Below, one piece after another: positions 25,163 to 36,240 of a stretch of DNA of 64,000 nucleotides. Source of the stretch: CAIWHR01 sp963836265 (lineage in GTDB: Bacteria > Pseudomonadota > Gammaproteobacteria > Burkholderiales > Casimicrobiaceae); the NCBI GenBank assembly GCA_963836265.1, contig CAWIIO010000007.1, positions 156,746-220,745 on the forward strand, given 5' to 3'. Position 1 is the first letter of the stretch. Every line of letters starts with the position of its first letter. The notes beneath the pieces are model-generated. The model ran no database searches and had not been told where the DNA came from. It worked only from the letters and a program-made list of their open reading frames with translations. Made by a program: the position numbers and the translations under genes.

Positions 25163-26137
25163 TCAATCGAATTTCGCTCCCGACTCTTTGACGACCTTCG
25201 CCCATTTCGCGGTTTCGGTCCGGATGAGCTCCGCGAAGTCCTCGGGTGTTCCGCCCGCGGCGTTCGCGCCGATCGCGGCGAGCTTCTCCTTGGCGTCGGG
25301 GGACGCGAGCCACTCGCCGATTTCGGCGTTGAGTTTGACGACGACGGCCCGCGGCGTCCCGGCGGGCGCCAGCACGCCGAACCACGACGACGCGTCGAAT
25401 CCGGGCAGGCCGGCTTCGGCCATCGTCGGCACCTCGGGTAACGCGGGCGCCCGCGTGGCCGAAGTCACTGCGAGAGCCTTCAGCTTGCCGGCCTTGATGA
25501 GCGGCAGCGCCGACGGCAGGCGGTCGAACATCAATTGGACCTGGCCTCCACGCAGGTCCTGCATCGCCGGCGCACCGCCCCTGTACGGCACGTGCGCAAT
25601 CCGCACGCCCGCCATCGCCTCGAAGAGCTCGCCCGGAAGATCGATCGACGACGCGCTGTTGCTCGATGACGCGGAGTTGAGCTTGCCGGGGTTCGCTTTC
25701 GCGTAGGCAATGAGCTCGGCGACGGAATTGACAGGCACCGACGGATGCACGACCAGCACGTTGGGCATGCCGGCGACGAGAATCACCGGCACGAAATCCT
25801 TGACCTGACCGTAGGGCTTCGCGCGGAGACTCGCGTTGATTGCGGGCGTGCCCACCGCGCCCATCTCGAGCGTGTAGCCGTCCGGCGCCGCTTTGGCGAC
25901 GAGCTCGGCGCCGATGTTCCCGCCCACGCCCGGCCGGTTGTCGACGATCACCTGCTGGCCCCAGGCCTCGGTGAGCTTCTGCCCGACGTTGCGGGCGAGA
26001 AGGTCGGTCGCGCCTCCTGCCGGGAAGGGGACCACGAGACGGATCGGCTTCGCCGGGTACGCTTGCGCGGATGCGCCGGCGGCGGCTAGCGCGAGCAACG
26101 ACCCAAGGAGCCCTCTGTGCAGCGGGGCGATCATCAC
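25163..26137 (-). CDS. Tripartite tricarboxylate transporter receptor, Bug/TctC family
   Basis: Periplasmic solute-binding protein, 324 residues with a signal peptide ending near AGASA. The Bug family pattern is complete: YPAKPIRLVVPFPAGGATDLLAR, VDNRPGVGGNIGAE, the GYTLEMG segment, HVPYRGGAPAMQDLRGGQVQLMFD and EVPTMAEAGLPGFDASSWFG. Such proteins are greatly expanded in Burkholderiales and usually bind carboxylates. No TctA or TctB membrane gene is adjacent, so it is an orphan receptor. Substrate unknown. Confidence 0.93.
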   Translation of the reverse strand: MMIAPLHRGLLGSLLALAAAGASAQAYPAKPIRLVVPFPAGGATDLLARNVGQKLTEAWGQQVIVDNRPGVGGNIGAELVAKAAPDGYTLEMGAVGTPAINASLRAKPYGQVKDFVPVILVAGMPNVLVVHPSVPVNSVAELIAYAKANPGKLNSASSSNSASSIDLPGELFEAMAGVRIAHVPYRGGAPAMQDLRGGQVQLMFDRLPSALPLIKAGKLKALAVTSATRAPALPEVPTMAEAGLPGFDASSWFGVLAPAGTPRAVVVKLNAEIGEWLASPDAKEKLAAIGANAAGGTPEDFAELIRTETAKWAKVVKESGAKFD

Positions 26138-26565
26138 GTTCCCCCGTCAAGGTGACGCAAGCGCGACCTCTCCATCGCTGGCCGACGCGCCCTCGGTGCG
26201 GCGTCCGCACCTACGGCTTCCATCCGTTCCACGGCGAGGTCCGCCCCCCGTGCTCGCAGACGCGAGCTTCGCTGCTGGCGTCGCCGTGCTCGCGCAGGCG
26301 CCCTCGTTTCGCACGCACTCGCCGACGTTGCTCAATCGACCTTCGCCGGATGCTTTCAACATCGGCGCGTGTTTCCAGAGGGAATCCGCAAATTCTAGCA
26401 AGGTCGCCCAGAAGCCTCGCGGGCGCGCTGCCGCCGACGGCGCGCCCGTCGTCCTGGGTGACGACCCGGCGAGCGTTTGCGGCCCGCGCCACGGCCAGCG
26501 CATAATTCGCCTTCTTTCAATAGGCTGCGACCGACGCTATCGGGGTCGCGCGTTCCCACCTTGCG
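26138..26565. other. Non-coding region upstream of the Bug gene and RND operon
   Basis: These 428 bases lie between divergent genes. A perfect 7-bp hairpin GGTGCGG-CGT-CCGCACC sits at 26193-26209. Overlapping frames on several strands are open across much of it, but their composition is GC-skewed and they match nothing I know. It probably holds both promoters; I see no clear -10 and -35 pair. Confidence 0.4.
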
Positions 26566-27768
26566 ATGAACAAGACGGTCTTGGGTGTGCTGGCCGTGGT
26601 CGTCCTGGCGCTCGCCGCCGGCGGCGGCTACTGGATGGGGCACGAGCGCTCGGCAGCGGCGCCGGGCAAAGCCGGCGGCGGGACGGCGGCCGGTGATCCG
26701 CCGGGGGAGGTGAGCGTCGAGGCCGTCAGGATTACGACGGTGCCGATGCCGCAGACGATCACTGCGGTCGGCAGCCTGCGTTCCGACGAATCGATCACCG
26801 TCCGGCCCGAGGTAGCCGGGCGAATCAGCGCAATTCAGTTCAACGAGGGCCAGCGCGTGTCGAAGGGCGCGACGCTCGTCAGGCTCGATCCGTCGATCAA
26901 CGCGGCCGACGTGCAGCAGGCGCGCGCGAATCTCAAGCTCGCCCAGTCGAAGTTCGATCGCGCGGTCGACCTCGCGAAAAGCAACTTCATTTCCGGCCAG
27001 GCGAGGGACGAGGCCGAGAACAACCTGCGGGTCGCCGAGGCGGCCCTGCAGCTCGCCGAGGCGAAGCTCGCCAAGACCGAGATCAAGGCGCCTTTCTCGG
27101 GGATCATTGGCCTGCGCGTCGTGTCGGTCGGCGATTACGTGAAGGAAGGCTCCGACGTGGTGAACCTGGAGTCGATCGATCCGCTCAAGGTCGATTTCCG
27201 CATCCCCGAGATCTACCTGAAGCAGGTCCAGGTCGGGCAGATGCTGCAGATTTCGCTCGACGCGCTGCCGGGGAGGACGTACGAAGGCAAGGTCTTCGCG
27301 ATCAATCCGCTGATCGATGCCGCCGGGCGCGCGATCGTGATCCGGGCGATCGTGCATAACGCAGACACCGCGTTGCGGCCCGGCATGTTTGCACGAGTGC
27401 GCCTGATCACCCGGGAAGAACGCAACGCACTGGTGCTGCCGGAGCAGGCCGTGGTGCCGCAGGGCGAGGACCAGTACGTGTACCGCGTTTTCGATGGCAA
27501 GGCGGTGCGCACGAGTGTCGGCGTCGGACAGCGCCGTGACGGCCGCGTCGAGATCGTCAAGGGGCTGGTCGCAGGCGACATCGTCGTGACCGCCGGCCAG
27601 CTCAAGCTTCGGGACGGCACGAGAGTCACCGTTGCCGACGTTGGCAGCGCGACCGCGGGGACGGCGGCGAAAGCGGACAACGGAAGGGGGCTGCCTGCGA
27701 GAGCGGATCCTCCGTCGCCACCCGCGAAGGCCGAAAGCGCCATCCCGACGCGCGCGCCGAAGTCCTGA
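26566..27768 (+). CDS. RND efflux periplasmic adaptor (membrane fusion protein)
   Basis: Adaptor linking the inner-membrane RND pump to an outer-membrane channel. It has 400 residues with an N-terminal signal anchor (VLGVLAVVVLALAAGGGYW). Domain order is typical: lipoyl half (SITVRPEVAGRISAIQFNEGQRV), a coiled-coil hairpin around residues 105 to 165, the second lipoyl half (KAPFSGIIGLRVVSVGDYV), the beta-barrel domain, and a membrane-proximal domain. The C-terminal 40 residues are Pro/Ala-rich and probably disordered. It lies 15 bases before the RND pump gene. No outer-membrane factor gene follows. Confidence 0.92.
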   Translation: MNKTVLGVLAVVVLALAAGGGYWMGHERSAAAPGKAGGGTAAGDPPGEVSVEAVRITTVPMPQTITAVGSLRSDESITVRPEVAGRISAIQFNEGQRVSKGATLVRLDPSINAADVQQARANLKLAQSKFDRAVDLAKSNFISGQARDEAENNLRVAEAALQLAEAKLAKTEIKAPFSGIIGLRVVSVGDYVKEGSDVVNLESIDPLKVDFRIPEIYLKQVQVGQMLQISLDALPGRTYEGKVFAINPLIDAAGRAIVIRAIVHNADTALRPGMFARVRLITREERNALVLPEQAVVPQGEDQYVYRVFDGKAVRTSVGVGQRRDGRVEIVKGLVAGDIVVTAGQLKLRDGTRVTVADVGSATAGTAAKADNGRGLPARADPPSPPAKAESAIPTRAPKS

Positions 27769-27783
27769 GCCGGCGAGCGCGCA

Positions 27784-30700
27784 ATGCAACTTCCCGAAAT
27801 CTGCATCAAGCGCCCCGTTTTCGCGACGGTGTTGTCGCTCGTCATTCTGCTGGTGGGCGTGATCTCGTATACCCGGCTGCCGGTGCGCGAGTACCCGCGG
27901 ATCGACGAGCCCGTGGTGAGCGTCTCGACCAACTATCGCGGAGCATCGGCCGAGGTCGTCGAATCGCAGGTCACGAAGCCGCTCGAGGATTCGCTCGCCG
28001 GCATCGAGGGTGTCGAGGTGATGACCTCGCAGAGCCGCTCGGAGACCTCCCGCATCAACGTCCGCTTCACGCTGAAGCGCGACCCGGACTCGGCCGCCGC
28101 CGACGTCCGCGACAAGGTGGCGCGCGCCCGCGGTAAGCTGCCCGACACCATCGACGAGCCGATCATCTCCAAGGTCGAGGCCGACGCCAATCCGATCATC
28201 TACATCGGCGTGGAGGCGGGATCGCAGACTACGCTCGAGGCGTCCGACTACATCAAGCGTTACGTACAGCCGCGGCTGTCGGTGTTGCCGGGCGCGGCCG
28301 ACGTGCGCATTTTCGGCGAGCGCCAGGTGTCGATGCGCATCAACATCGATCGCACGCGCCTCGCTGGCTACAAGCTCACGGTGCAGGACGTCGAGGACGC
28401 GCTCCGCAGGCAGAACGCCGAGATTCCGGCCGGCCGCATCGAGTCGCAGGCGCGCGAGTTCACGGTCGTCGCCGAGACCGACGTCAGGACGCCCGAGCAG
28501 TTCAACAACATCATCGTCGCCAACGTCGGCGGCTACCCGGTGCGCATCCGCGACATCGGCAACGCCGAGATCGGAGCGGTCGAGGAGCGGATCATTTCCC
28601 GCTTCAACGGCCGGCCATCGCTCAACATCGGCGTGATCAAGCAGGCGGTGGCCAACCCGCTCGAGCTGTCGCAGGCGGTGCGGGCCGAGGTCGTGAAGAT
28701 CAACGAGAGCATGCCGCCCGGGATGAAGCTCGTCGTCGCCTACGACACGTCGGTGTTCATCGACCGCTCCATTTCCAACGTGTTCCGCTCGATCGGCGAG
28801 GCGATCCTGCTCGTCGTGCTGGTGATCTTCTTCTTCCTGCGGAGCTTGCGCGCGACGATCATCCCGATCGTGACGATCCCGGTGTCGCTGATCGGCGCGT
28901 TCGCGCTCATGTACGTGCTCGGGTTCACGATCAATACGCTGACGCTCCTGTCGATGGTGCTGGCGATCGGGCTCGTCGTCGACGACGCGATCGTCATGCT
29001 GGAGAACATCTTCCGGCACATCGAGGAGGGCCTGCCCCGTCGCGAGGCTGCGATTCTCGGCGCCCGCGAGATCGGTTTCGCCATCGTGGCGATGACGCTC
29101 ACGCTCGCCTCGGTCTTCGCGCCGCTCGCGTTCGCGACCGGTCGCACCGGGCGACTCTTCATCGAGTTCGCGCTGACGCTCGCGGGCGCGGTGCTGGTGT
29201 CGGGGTTCGTCGCGCTGACGTTGTCGCCGATGATGTGCTCGCTCCTGCTGCGCCACCAGGAGCGCCACTCGTCGATCTACAACCTGATCGAAGGCTGGAT
29301 CGAGTCGCTGACCCGCGGCTACCGCCGCGCGCTCGGCATCGTGCTGGAGCACCGCGGCTACATCGTGGTCGCCTGGACGCTCGTGCTCGCTGTCGGGGCG
29401 CTCTTCTTCACCCTGCTCAAGTCCGAGCTCGCGCCGATCGAGGATCGCGGGATCATCTTCGCCCTCGTCAGCGCGCCGCAGGGTTCGACGCCGCAATACA
29501 CGGCGGACCAGCTGCGGCCGATCGAGGAAATGTACGCGCAGATTCCCGAGGCCGCGGCCTACACGGCGATTTCCGGCTTCCCCACGGTCGTCGACGGCAT
29601 TGCCGTCCTGCGGCTGAAGCCGTGGGAGCAGCGGACCAGGAAGCAGCAGCAGATCGCCAACGAGCTGCGACCGAAGCTCATGGCGATACCGGGTGCGCTC
29701 GCGTTCCCGATCAATCCGCCGTCGCTCGGGCAATCGTTCCGCTCGACGCCGGTCGAGTACGTGGTGATGTCGCAGGTGCCGTATCCCGAGTTGCAGCGGA
29801 TCGTCGATCGCTTCCTGGACGAGGCGCGCAAGTACCCGGGCATCCAGAACCTGCAGACGGACCTGCGCCTCAACACGCCGGAAGTGCGCGTCACGATCAA
29901 TCGCGACAAGCTATCCGACATCGGGATTCCGGTCGAGACCGTCGGCCGGACGCTCGAGACGATGCTGGGCGGCCGCCAGGTGACTCGCTTCAAGAAGGAC
30001 GGCGAGCAATACGATGTGATCGTCCAGGTGGCGCCGGTGGACCGGTCGACGCCCGCCGACATCAGCGACACCTACGTGCGCGCCCGCGACAACGGCATGG
30101 TGCAGCTGTCCAACCTGGTCGCCGTCAAGGAAGGCGTGGCGCCGCAGTCGCTCAATCACTTCAACCGGCTGCGCGCGGTCAAGATCACCGGCACGCTGCA
30201 GCCGGGCTACACGATCGACGAGGCGTTGAAGGCGATGGACGCCGCCGCGAAGGTCGCGCTCCCGCCCACCGCGCAGACCGACCTCGACAACCAGTCGCGC
30301 GAATTCCGCAACTCGGGGAAGGAGATCTATTTCACGTTCGTTCTTGCGCTGGCGTTCATCTATCTGGTGCTGTCGGCGCAGTTCGAAAGCTTCGTCCACC
30401 CGTTCGTGATCATGCTATCGGTGCCGCTGTCGATGACCGGCGCGCTCTTCGTGCTCTGGCTCGCCGGCGGCACGCTCAACATCTACAGCCAGGTCGGGCT
30501 GGTGACGCTGGTCGGCCTCATCACCAAGCACGGGATCCTGATCGTGGAGTTTTCCAACCAGCTGCGCGCCAAGGGCGAGAACCTCCATGACGCGGTCGTC
30601 GATGCCGCAACGCTGCGCCTGCGGCCGATCCTGATGACCACCGGCGCCATGGTGCTGGGCGCGGTGCCGCTCGCGCTGGCGCACGGTGCGGGCGCCGAGT

Positions 30701-30867
30701 CGCGAATCCAGATCGGGTGGGTCATCGTCGGCGGGATGGCATTCGGCACGCTGCTCACGCTGTTCGTCGTCCCCACGGCTTACACGCTGCTCGCGGGAGC
30801 CAAGGTCCGGCTTCCCCACGGCGAAGTGCCGGCGGCAGCGATTCCGCGCCCCGGCGCGGCGGACTAG
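27784..30867 (+). CDS. RND efflux pump, inner-membrane transporter (HAE1-like)
   Basis: Proton-driven multidrug or solute exporter, 1027 residues, close to the usual 1030 to 1050. The opening MQLPEICIKRPVFATVLSLV, the porter domains, and the helix 4 motif GLVVDDAIVMLENIFRHIEEG with the conserved adjacent Asp pair for proton relay are all visible. The second half has VGLVTLVGLITKHGILIVEFSNQLR and the final helix ending VVPTAYTLL. Twelve transmembrane segments with two large periplasmic loops are evident. It forms an operon with the upstream adaptor. The substrate is not predictable from this. Family names such as MexF, AcrB or MdtC would be guesses. Confidence 0.94.
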   Translation: MQLPEICIKRPVFATVLSLVILLVGVISYTRLPVREYPRIDEPVVSVSTNYRGASAEVVESQVTKPLEDSLAGIEGVEVMTSQSRSETSRINVRFTLKRDPDSAAADVRDKVARARGKLPDTIDEPIISKVEADANPIIYIGVEAGSQTTLEASDYIKRYVQPRLSVLPGAADVRIFGERQVSMRINIDRTRLAGYKLTVQDVEDALRRQNAEIPAGRIESQAREFTVVAETDVRTPEQFNNIIVANVGGYPVRIRDIGNAEIGAVEERIISRFNGRPSLNIGVIKQAVANPLELSQAVRAEVVKINESMPPGMKLVVAYDTSVFIDRSISNVFRSIGEAILLVVLVIFFFLRSLRATIIPIVTIPVSLIGAFALMYVLGFTINTLTLLSMVLAIGLVVDDAIVMLENIFRHIEEGLPRREAAILGAREIGFAIVAMTLTLASVFAPLAFATGRTGRLFIEFALTLAGAVLVSGFVALTLSPMMCSLLLRHQERHSSIYNLIEGWIESLTRGYRRALGIVLEHRGYIVVAWTLVLAVGALFFTLLKSELAPIEDRGIIFALVSAPQGSTPQYTADQLRPIEEMYAQIPEAAAYTAISGFPTVVDGIAVLRLKPWEQRTRKQQQIANELRPKLMAIPGALAFPINPPSLGQSFRSTPVEYVVMSQVPYPELQRIVDRFLDEARKYPGIQNLQTDLRLNTPEVRVTINRDKLSDIGIPVETVGRTLETMLGGRQVTRFKKDGEQYDVIVQVAPVDRSTPADISDTYVRARDNGMVQLSNLVAVKEGVAPQSLNHFNRLRAVKITGTLQPGYTIDEALKAMDAAAKVALPPTAQTDLDNQSREFRNSGKEIYFTFVLALAFIYLVLSAQFESFVHPFVIMLSVPLSMTGALFVLWLAGGTLNIYSQVGLVTLVGLITKHGILIVEFSNQLRAKGENLHDAVVDAATLRLRPILMTTGAMVLGAVPLALAHGAGAESRIQIGWVIVGGMAFGTLLTLFVVPTAYTLLAGAKVRLPHGEVPAAAIPRPGAAD

Positions 30868-31023
30868 GCATCGCGCGATGGCATCGTTCGTCGTGGAACC
30901 CCGTTCGTATCGGAGGCGCGGGCGGCTTCCCGGCCTATCGACGCACGTCGCCGCCGATTTGCAATAGAATCACCGTTTAAAGGCGGCAGGATGACCGTCT
31001 CGTCTTTTCACCAAGGAGAAATC

Positions 31024-32347
31024 ATGTCGCACAAATTGTCGGGCCTCCGGCGCTTCGCGCTGGCGGCGGCCCTGTTCGGATTTGCGGCGTCGGCGCAGGC
31101 CGTGGTCGAGATCCAGTGGTGGCATTCGATGGCGGGCAAGCTTGGCGACAAGGTCAACGAGATCGCCCAGAAATTCAATGCCTCGCAGTCGGACTACAAG
31201 ATCACGCCGGTCTACAAGGGCCAGTACGACGAGTCGATGGCCGCGGCGATCGCCGCGTACCGCGCCGGCAACCCGCCGCAGATCGTCCAGGTCTTCGAGG
31301 TCGGAACGGCGACGATGATGGCCGCCAAGGGCGCGATCAAGCCGGTGTACCAGCTGATGGCGGAAGCGCGCGAGAAGTTCGATCCGAAGGCGTATCTCGG
31401 CGCGGTGTACGGCTACTATTCGGACACCCAGGGCCGGCTGCTGTCGATGCCGTTCAACAGCAGCTCGCAGGTGCTCTACATCAACGACGACGCGTTCAAG
31501 AAGGCCGGTCTCGACCCCGCGAATCCGCCGAAGACGTGGCCCGAAGTGGAGCAGGCCGCCGAGAAGCTAAAGGCGTCGGGCGCCAGTTGCGCCTTTACCA
31601 CGGGCTGGCAGTCGTGGGTCCAGCTCGAGAGCTTTTCCGCCTGGCACAATGTTCCGATCGCGACGAAGGAGAACGGCTTCGGCGGGCTCGACGCGCGCCT
31701 CGAATGGAACGAGCCCGCTGAAGGTCCGGCACATCCAGAACCTGGGCGACTGGGCAAAGAAGGGGCTGTTCACCTACGCCGGCCGCAAGGACGAGCCGCT
31801 CGCCAAGTTCACGAGCGGCGATTGCGCGATGATCACGACGTCGAGCGGCTCCTATGCCAACATCAAGGCCAACGCCAAGTTCAACTGGCGCGTCGCGCGG
31901 CTGCCGTACTACGCGGACGTCAAGGGCGCGCCGCAGAACACGATCATCGGCGGCGCGACGCTGTGGGTGCTGACCCAGAAGGATCCGGCGGTCTACAAGG
32001 GCATCGCCAGGTTCTTCACGTTCCTGTCGTCGCCGGAGATCCAGGCCAACTGGCATCAGTCGACGGGTTATGTTCCGATCACGATCGCGGCCTACGAGCT
32101 CACCAAGAGCCAGGGCTTCTACGAGAAGAATCCCGGCTTCGACATCGCGATCGACGAGCTCACCAACAAGCCCCCGACGGCGAACTCCAAGGGCATCCGC
32201 CTCGGCAACTTCGTCGAGATCCGCAACATCAACGACGAGGAGCTGGAGCAGGTCTGGAACGGACAGAAGACCGCCAAGCAGGCGCTCGACGAGGCGGTGA
32301 AGCGCGGGAACGAGCAACTCGAGAAGTTCCAGAAAGCCAACAGGTAG
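31024..32347 (+). CDS. ugpB: Glycerol-3-phosphate ABC transporter binding protein UgpB (one-base frameshift)
   Basis: Periplasmic receptor for sn-glycerol-3-phosphate and its phosphodiesters. The start MSHKLSGLRRFALAA follows a good Shine-Dalgarno (AAGGAGAA) and a signal peptide ending near SAQA. The mature sequence opens VVEIQWWHSMAGKLGDKVNE, typical of UgpB. After ARLEWN the frame changes: one extra G near 31711 moves reading into a frame that continues SPLKVRHIQNLGDWAKKG and then the family C-terminus. Total length would be about 440 residues, as in E. coli. It is the first gene of ugpBAECQ. The break is either a sequencing error or a real mutation; the other ugp genes are intact. Confidence 0.92.
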
Positions 32348-32524
32348 CCGCGCGAGCCGGCCGCTAGACTCCGGGGCAGCGAAGCCGGCACGCGATGGAA
32401 GCCGATCCGGGAATTCGCGGCGGGGTCGCGGGCGCCCCCCGCGTTCCCGCGCCGCGCCGCTGCCCTTCTTTCCCCCCTCGCCGCGCGCGTGCTGCCGCGG
32501 CGGCGTCAAGGCGCAAGAGAAGGC

Positions 32525-33409
32525 GTGGTGGAGGACCGCGCCGTCTTTCGCTCGCGCTGGCTCCCTTACGCGCTGGTCGCGCCTCAGATCGCCATTACCC
32601 TGATCTTCTTCTTCTGGCCGGCGGCACAGGCGCTCTATCAGTCGGTGCTCATCCAGGATCCGTTCGGGGCGCATACCGAGTTCGTCTGGTTCGACAATTT
32701 CGAGGCGCTGTTCAACGATCCGCTCTACCTGCGCTCGTTCCGGGTCACGGCTGTCTTTTCGGCGCTGGTCGCCGTCATTGGGATGTCCATTGCCCTTTTG
32801 CTCGCCGTGTTCGCCGACCGCATCGCGCGCGGCGCCGCGATCTACAAGACGCTGTTGATCTGGCCCTATGCGGTCGCCGCGGCCGTCGCCGGGGTTCTGT
32901 GGCTGTTTCTGCTCTCCCCTTCGATCGGCGTCGTGACGTTCGCGCTGCGGAAGTTCGGCGTCGACTGGAACTATTTCCTGCACGACGGGCAGGCGCTCAC
33001 GCTGATCATCATCGCCGCGGTGTGGAAGCAGATCAGCTACAACTTCCTGTTCTTCCTGGCTGGGCTGCAGTCGATCCCCAAGTCGATGATCGAGGCCGCC
33101 GCCATCGATGGCGCGGGCCCGATGCGGCGCTTCTGGACCATCGTATTCCCGCTCCTGTCGCCGACGACGTTCTTCCTGCTCGTCGTGAATGTCGTCTATG
33201 CGTTCTTCGATACGTTCGCAATCGTCGACGCCACGACGCAGGGCGGTCCCGGCCAGGCCACGCAGATCCTCGTGTTCAAGGTCTACCAGGCCGGGATGCA
33301 GACCCTCGATCTCAGCGGATCGGCGGCACAGTCGGTCATCCTCATGCTGATCGTGATCGCGCTCACCGTGGTGCAGTTCCGCTACGTCGAGCGCAAGGTC
33401 CACTATTGA
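32525..33409 (+). CDS. ugpA: Glycerol-3-phosphate ABC transporter permease UgpA
   Basis: Inner-membrane permease subunit, about 294 residues with six transmembrane segments. VFRSRWLPYALVAPQIAITLIFFFWP matches the UgpA N-terminus, and the EAA loop EAAAIDGAGPMRRFWTIVFPLL that docks on the ATPase is present near residue 200. I place the start at the GTG at 32525 near a purine-rich AGAGAAGG; an upstream start at 32489 would add residues that do not fit the family. It overlaps nothing and is followed by ugpE after ten bases. The 177 bases before it, after ugpB, hold no supported gene. Confidence 0.93.
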   Translation: MVEDRAVFRSRWLPYALVAPQIAITLIFFFWPAAQALYQSVLIQDPFGAHTEFVWFDNFEALFNDPLYLRSFRVTAVFSALVAVIGMSIALLLAVFADRIARGAAIYKTLLIWPYAVAAAVAGVLWLFLLSPSIGVVTFALRKFGVDWNYFLHDGQALTLIIIAAVWKQISYNFLFFLAGLQSIPKSMIEAAAIDGAGPMRRFWTIVFPLLSPTTFFLLVVNVVYAFFDTFAIVDATTQGGPGQATQILVFKVYQAGMQTLDLSGSAAQSVILMLIVIALTVVQFRYVERKVHY

Positions 33410-33419
33410 TGGGTGCGCG

Positions 33420-34268
33420 ATGATCGAGCGCCGCCCGTGGCTTTCCGCCTTCCGGCATCTCGTCCTCGTCGCCGGCGTCGCGATCGTCGCGTTTCCGATC
33501 TACGTGGCGTTCGTCGCTTCGACCCTCTCGCTCGACCAGGTGCTGGAGGTGCCGATGCAGCTCGTTCCAGGCACCCACCTGATCGAGAACTACCGTGCCG
33601 TGCTCGCGCATGGGAGCGAGCGCGGTTCCAGCGCGCCGGTCGGACCGATGATGTGGAACAGCCTCGTGATGGCGCTGGCGATCGCGATCGGCAAGATCGC
33701 CATCTCGATCATCTCGGCGTTCGCGATCGTCTATTTCCGCTTTCCTCTGCGCAGGACATTCTTCTGGATGATCTTCGTCACGCTGATGCTGCCGGTCGAG
33801 GTCCGGATCTTCCCCACCTACAAGGTCGCCGCCGATCTGGGCTTGATCAACACCTACGCCGGCCTGACGCTGCCGCTGATCGCGTCGGCGACGGCGACGT
33901 TCCTGTTCCGGCAGTTCTTCATGACGGTGCCGAAAGAGCTCGCCGAGGCGGCGCGGATCGACGGCGCGGGACCGTTGCGGTTCTTCCGGGACGTGGTGCT
34001 GCCGCTGTCGCGAACCAACATCGCGGCGCTGTTCGTCATCATGTTCATCTATGGCTGGAACCAGTACCTGTGGCCGCTGCTCGTGACGACCGACGAGTCG
34101 ATGTACACGACGGTGATCGGCATCAAGCGGATGATCACCGGCGGCGACGCCATGACGGAATGGAACCTCGTGATGGCAACGGCGCTGCTCGCGATGCTGC
34201 CGCCGGTGGCGGTCGTCGTGCTGATGCAGAAGTGGTTCGTCAAGGGACTGGTCGACACGGAGAAATGA
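33420..34268 (+). CDS. ugpE: Glycerol-3-phosphate ABC transporter permease UgpE
   Basis: Second permease subunit, 282 residues with six hydrophobic segments. It starts MIERRPWLSAFRHLVLVAG and includes GPMMWNSLVMALAIAIGKIAIS, the ATPase-contact loop KELAEAARIDGAGPLRFFRDVVLPL, and NQYLWPLLVTTDESMYTTVIGIK typical of UgpE. It pairs with UgpA to form the membrane channel. It is followed by a palindromic repeat and then ugpC on the same strand. Confidence 0.95.
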   Translation: MIERRPWLSAFRHLVLVAGVAIVAFPIYVAFVASTLSLDQVLEVPMQLVPGTHLIENYRAVLAHGSERGSSAPVGPMMWNSLVMALAIAIGKIAISIISAFAIVYFRFPLRRTFFWMIFVTLMLPVEVRIFPTYKVAADLGLINTYAGLTLPLIASATATFLFRQFFMTVPKELAEAARIDGAGPLRFFRDVVLPLSRTNIAALFVIMFIYGWNQYLWPLLVTTDESMYTTVIGIKRMITGGDAMTEWNLVMATALLAMLPPVAVVVLMQKWFVKGLVDTEK

Positions 34269-34280
34269 CGCGGAAACAGC

Positions 34281-34345
34281 CGTCATCCCCGCGAACGCGG
34301 GGTCCAGCGTTTTTGACCGGTAGGCAGTCAACGACTTTGGGTTCC
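34281..34345. repeat. Palindromic repeat between ugpE and ugpC
   Basis: The copy opens CGTCATCCCCGCGAACGCGG with a 7-bp stem (34287-34293 with 34296-34302), continues TCCAGCG, and has a degenerate second arm TTTGGGTTCCCGCC before a divergent tail. It sits inside the ugp operon, where it may stabilise or attenuate the transcript between permease and ATPase genes. Confidence 0.7.
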
Positions 34346-34397
34346 CGCCCCCGACCAAACCCTCGAGGGCAGGCTCTGCGCGGAAACGACGAAAGAA

Positions 34398-35462
<1,065 letters not shown>

Positions 35463-35463
35463 C

Positions 35464-36237
35464 ATGTCGATCGATATCGCCAAGGACTGGCCGTATCCAC
35501 GGCTCATCGCTCATCGGGGCGCGGGCAGGCAGGCGCCCGAGAACACGCTGACCGCGATGCGCGTCGGGCACGCGCACGGCTACCGGATGGTCGAGTTCGA
35601 CGTGAAGCTCGCCGCCGACAACGTGGCGTTCCTCTTGCACGACGCGACGCTCGAACGCACGACGACCGGCCGCGGCCGCGCCGATGCGCTGCCATGGCGC
35701 GAGCTCTCGCGCCTCGATGCCGGCGGCTGGCACTCGGCGAAGTACGCGGGCGAGCCCGTGCCGACCCTCGCGGCGATCGCTCGCTGGGCGCGCGCACACG
35801 GTGTGGCGTGCAACATCGAGATCAAGCCCACGCCCGGGCGCGAACGCGAAACGGGCGCCGCGGTCGCGCTCGACGCCACCGCTCTGTGGCGCGACACCGA
35901 CGTTCCGCCATTGCTGTCGTCGTTCTCGGAAGACGCATTGGACGCGGCGCGCGCCGCAGCGCCGGCGTTGCCGCGCGCGCTGTTGCTGGACGAATGGCCG
36001 GCGGACTGGCAAAGCCGCCTCGCGCGCCTCGGGTGCATTGCGCTCGTGGTCGACCACGAGGCGCTTTCGGCGTCGACCGTCACGCACGCCCATCGCGCCG
36101 GGTATCGCGTGCTGACCTATACGCCGAACGATCCCGAGCGGATCGGCGATCTCGGCGCCTGGGGTGTGGACGGCATCATCACCGATGCGGTCGATCACGT
36201 CGCCGCGGATTCGCTGCCGCCGGCGCCGCCGCTGTAG
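35464..36237 (+). CDS. ugpQ: Glycerophosphodiester phosphodiesterase UgpQ
   Basis: Cytoplasmic enzyme that hydrolyses imported glycerophosphodiesters to glycerol-3-phosphate and an alcohol. It has 257 residues. The catalytic pattern is intact: LIAHRGAGRQAPENTLTA with the His, then VEFDVKLAADN with the metal-ligand Glu and Asp, HDATLERTTTGRG with the second His, and CNIEIKPTPG. It lies one base after ugpC, as in the E. coli ugpBAECQ operon. The gene completes the glycerol-phosphate uptake unit. Confidence 0.95.
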   Translation: MSIDIAKDWPYPRLIAHRGAGRQAPENTLTAMRVGHAHGYRMVEFDVKLAADNVAFLLHDATLERTTTGRGRADALPWRELSRLDAGGWHSAKYAGEPVPTLAAIARWARAHGVACNIEIKPTPGRERETGAAVALDATALWRDTDVPPLLSSFSEDALDAARAAAPALPRALLLDEWPADWQSRLARLGCIALVVDHEALSASTVTHAHRAGYRVLTYTPNDPERIGDLGAWGVDGIITDAVDHVAADSLPPAPPL

Positions 36238-36240
36238 CAC

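Noticed and set aside
26395..29733. Minus-strand frame of 1112 codons opposite the RND operon
   Set aside because: It is antisense to two well-recognised efflux genes, is rich in Arg, His and Asp as expected from reversed GC-rich codons, and matches no family.
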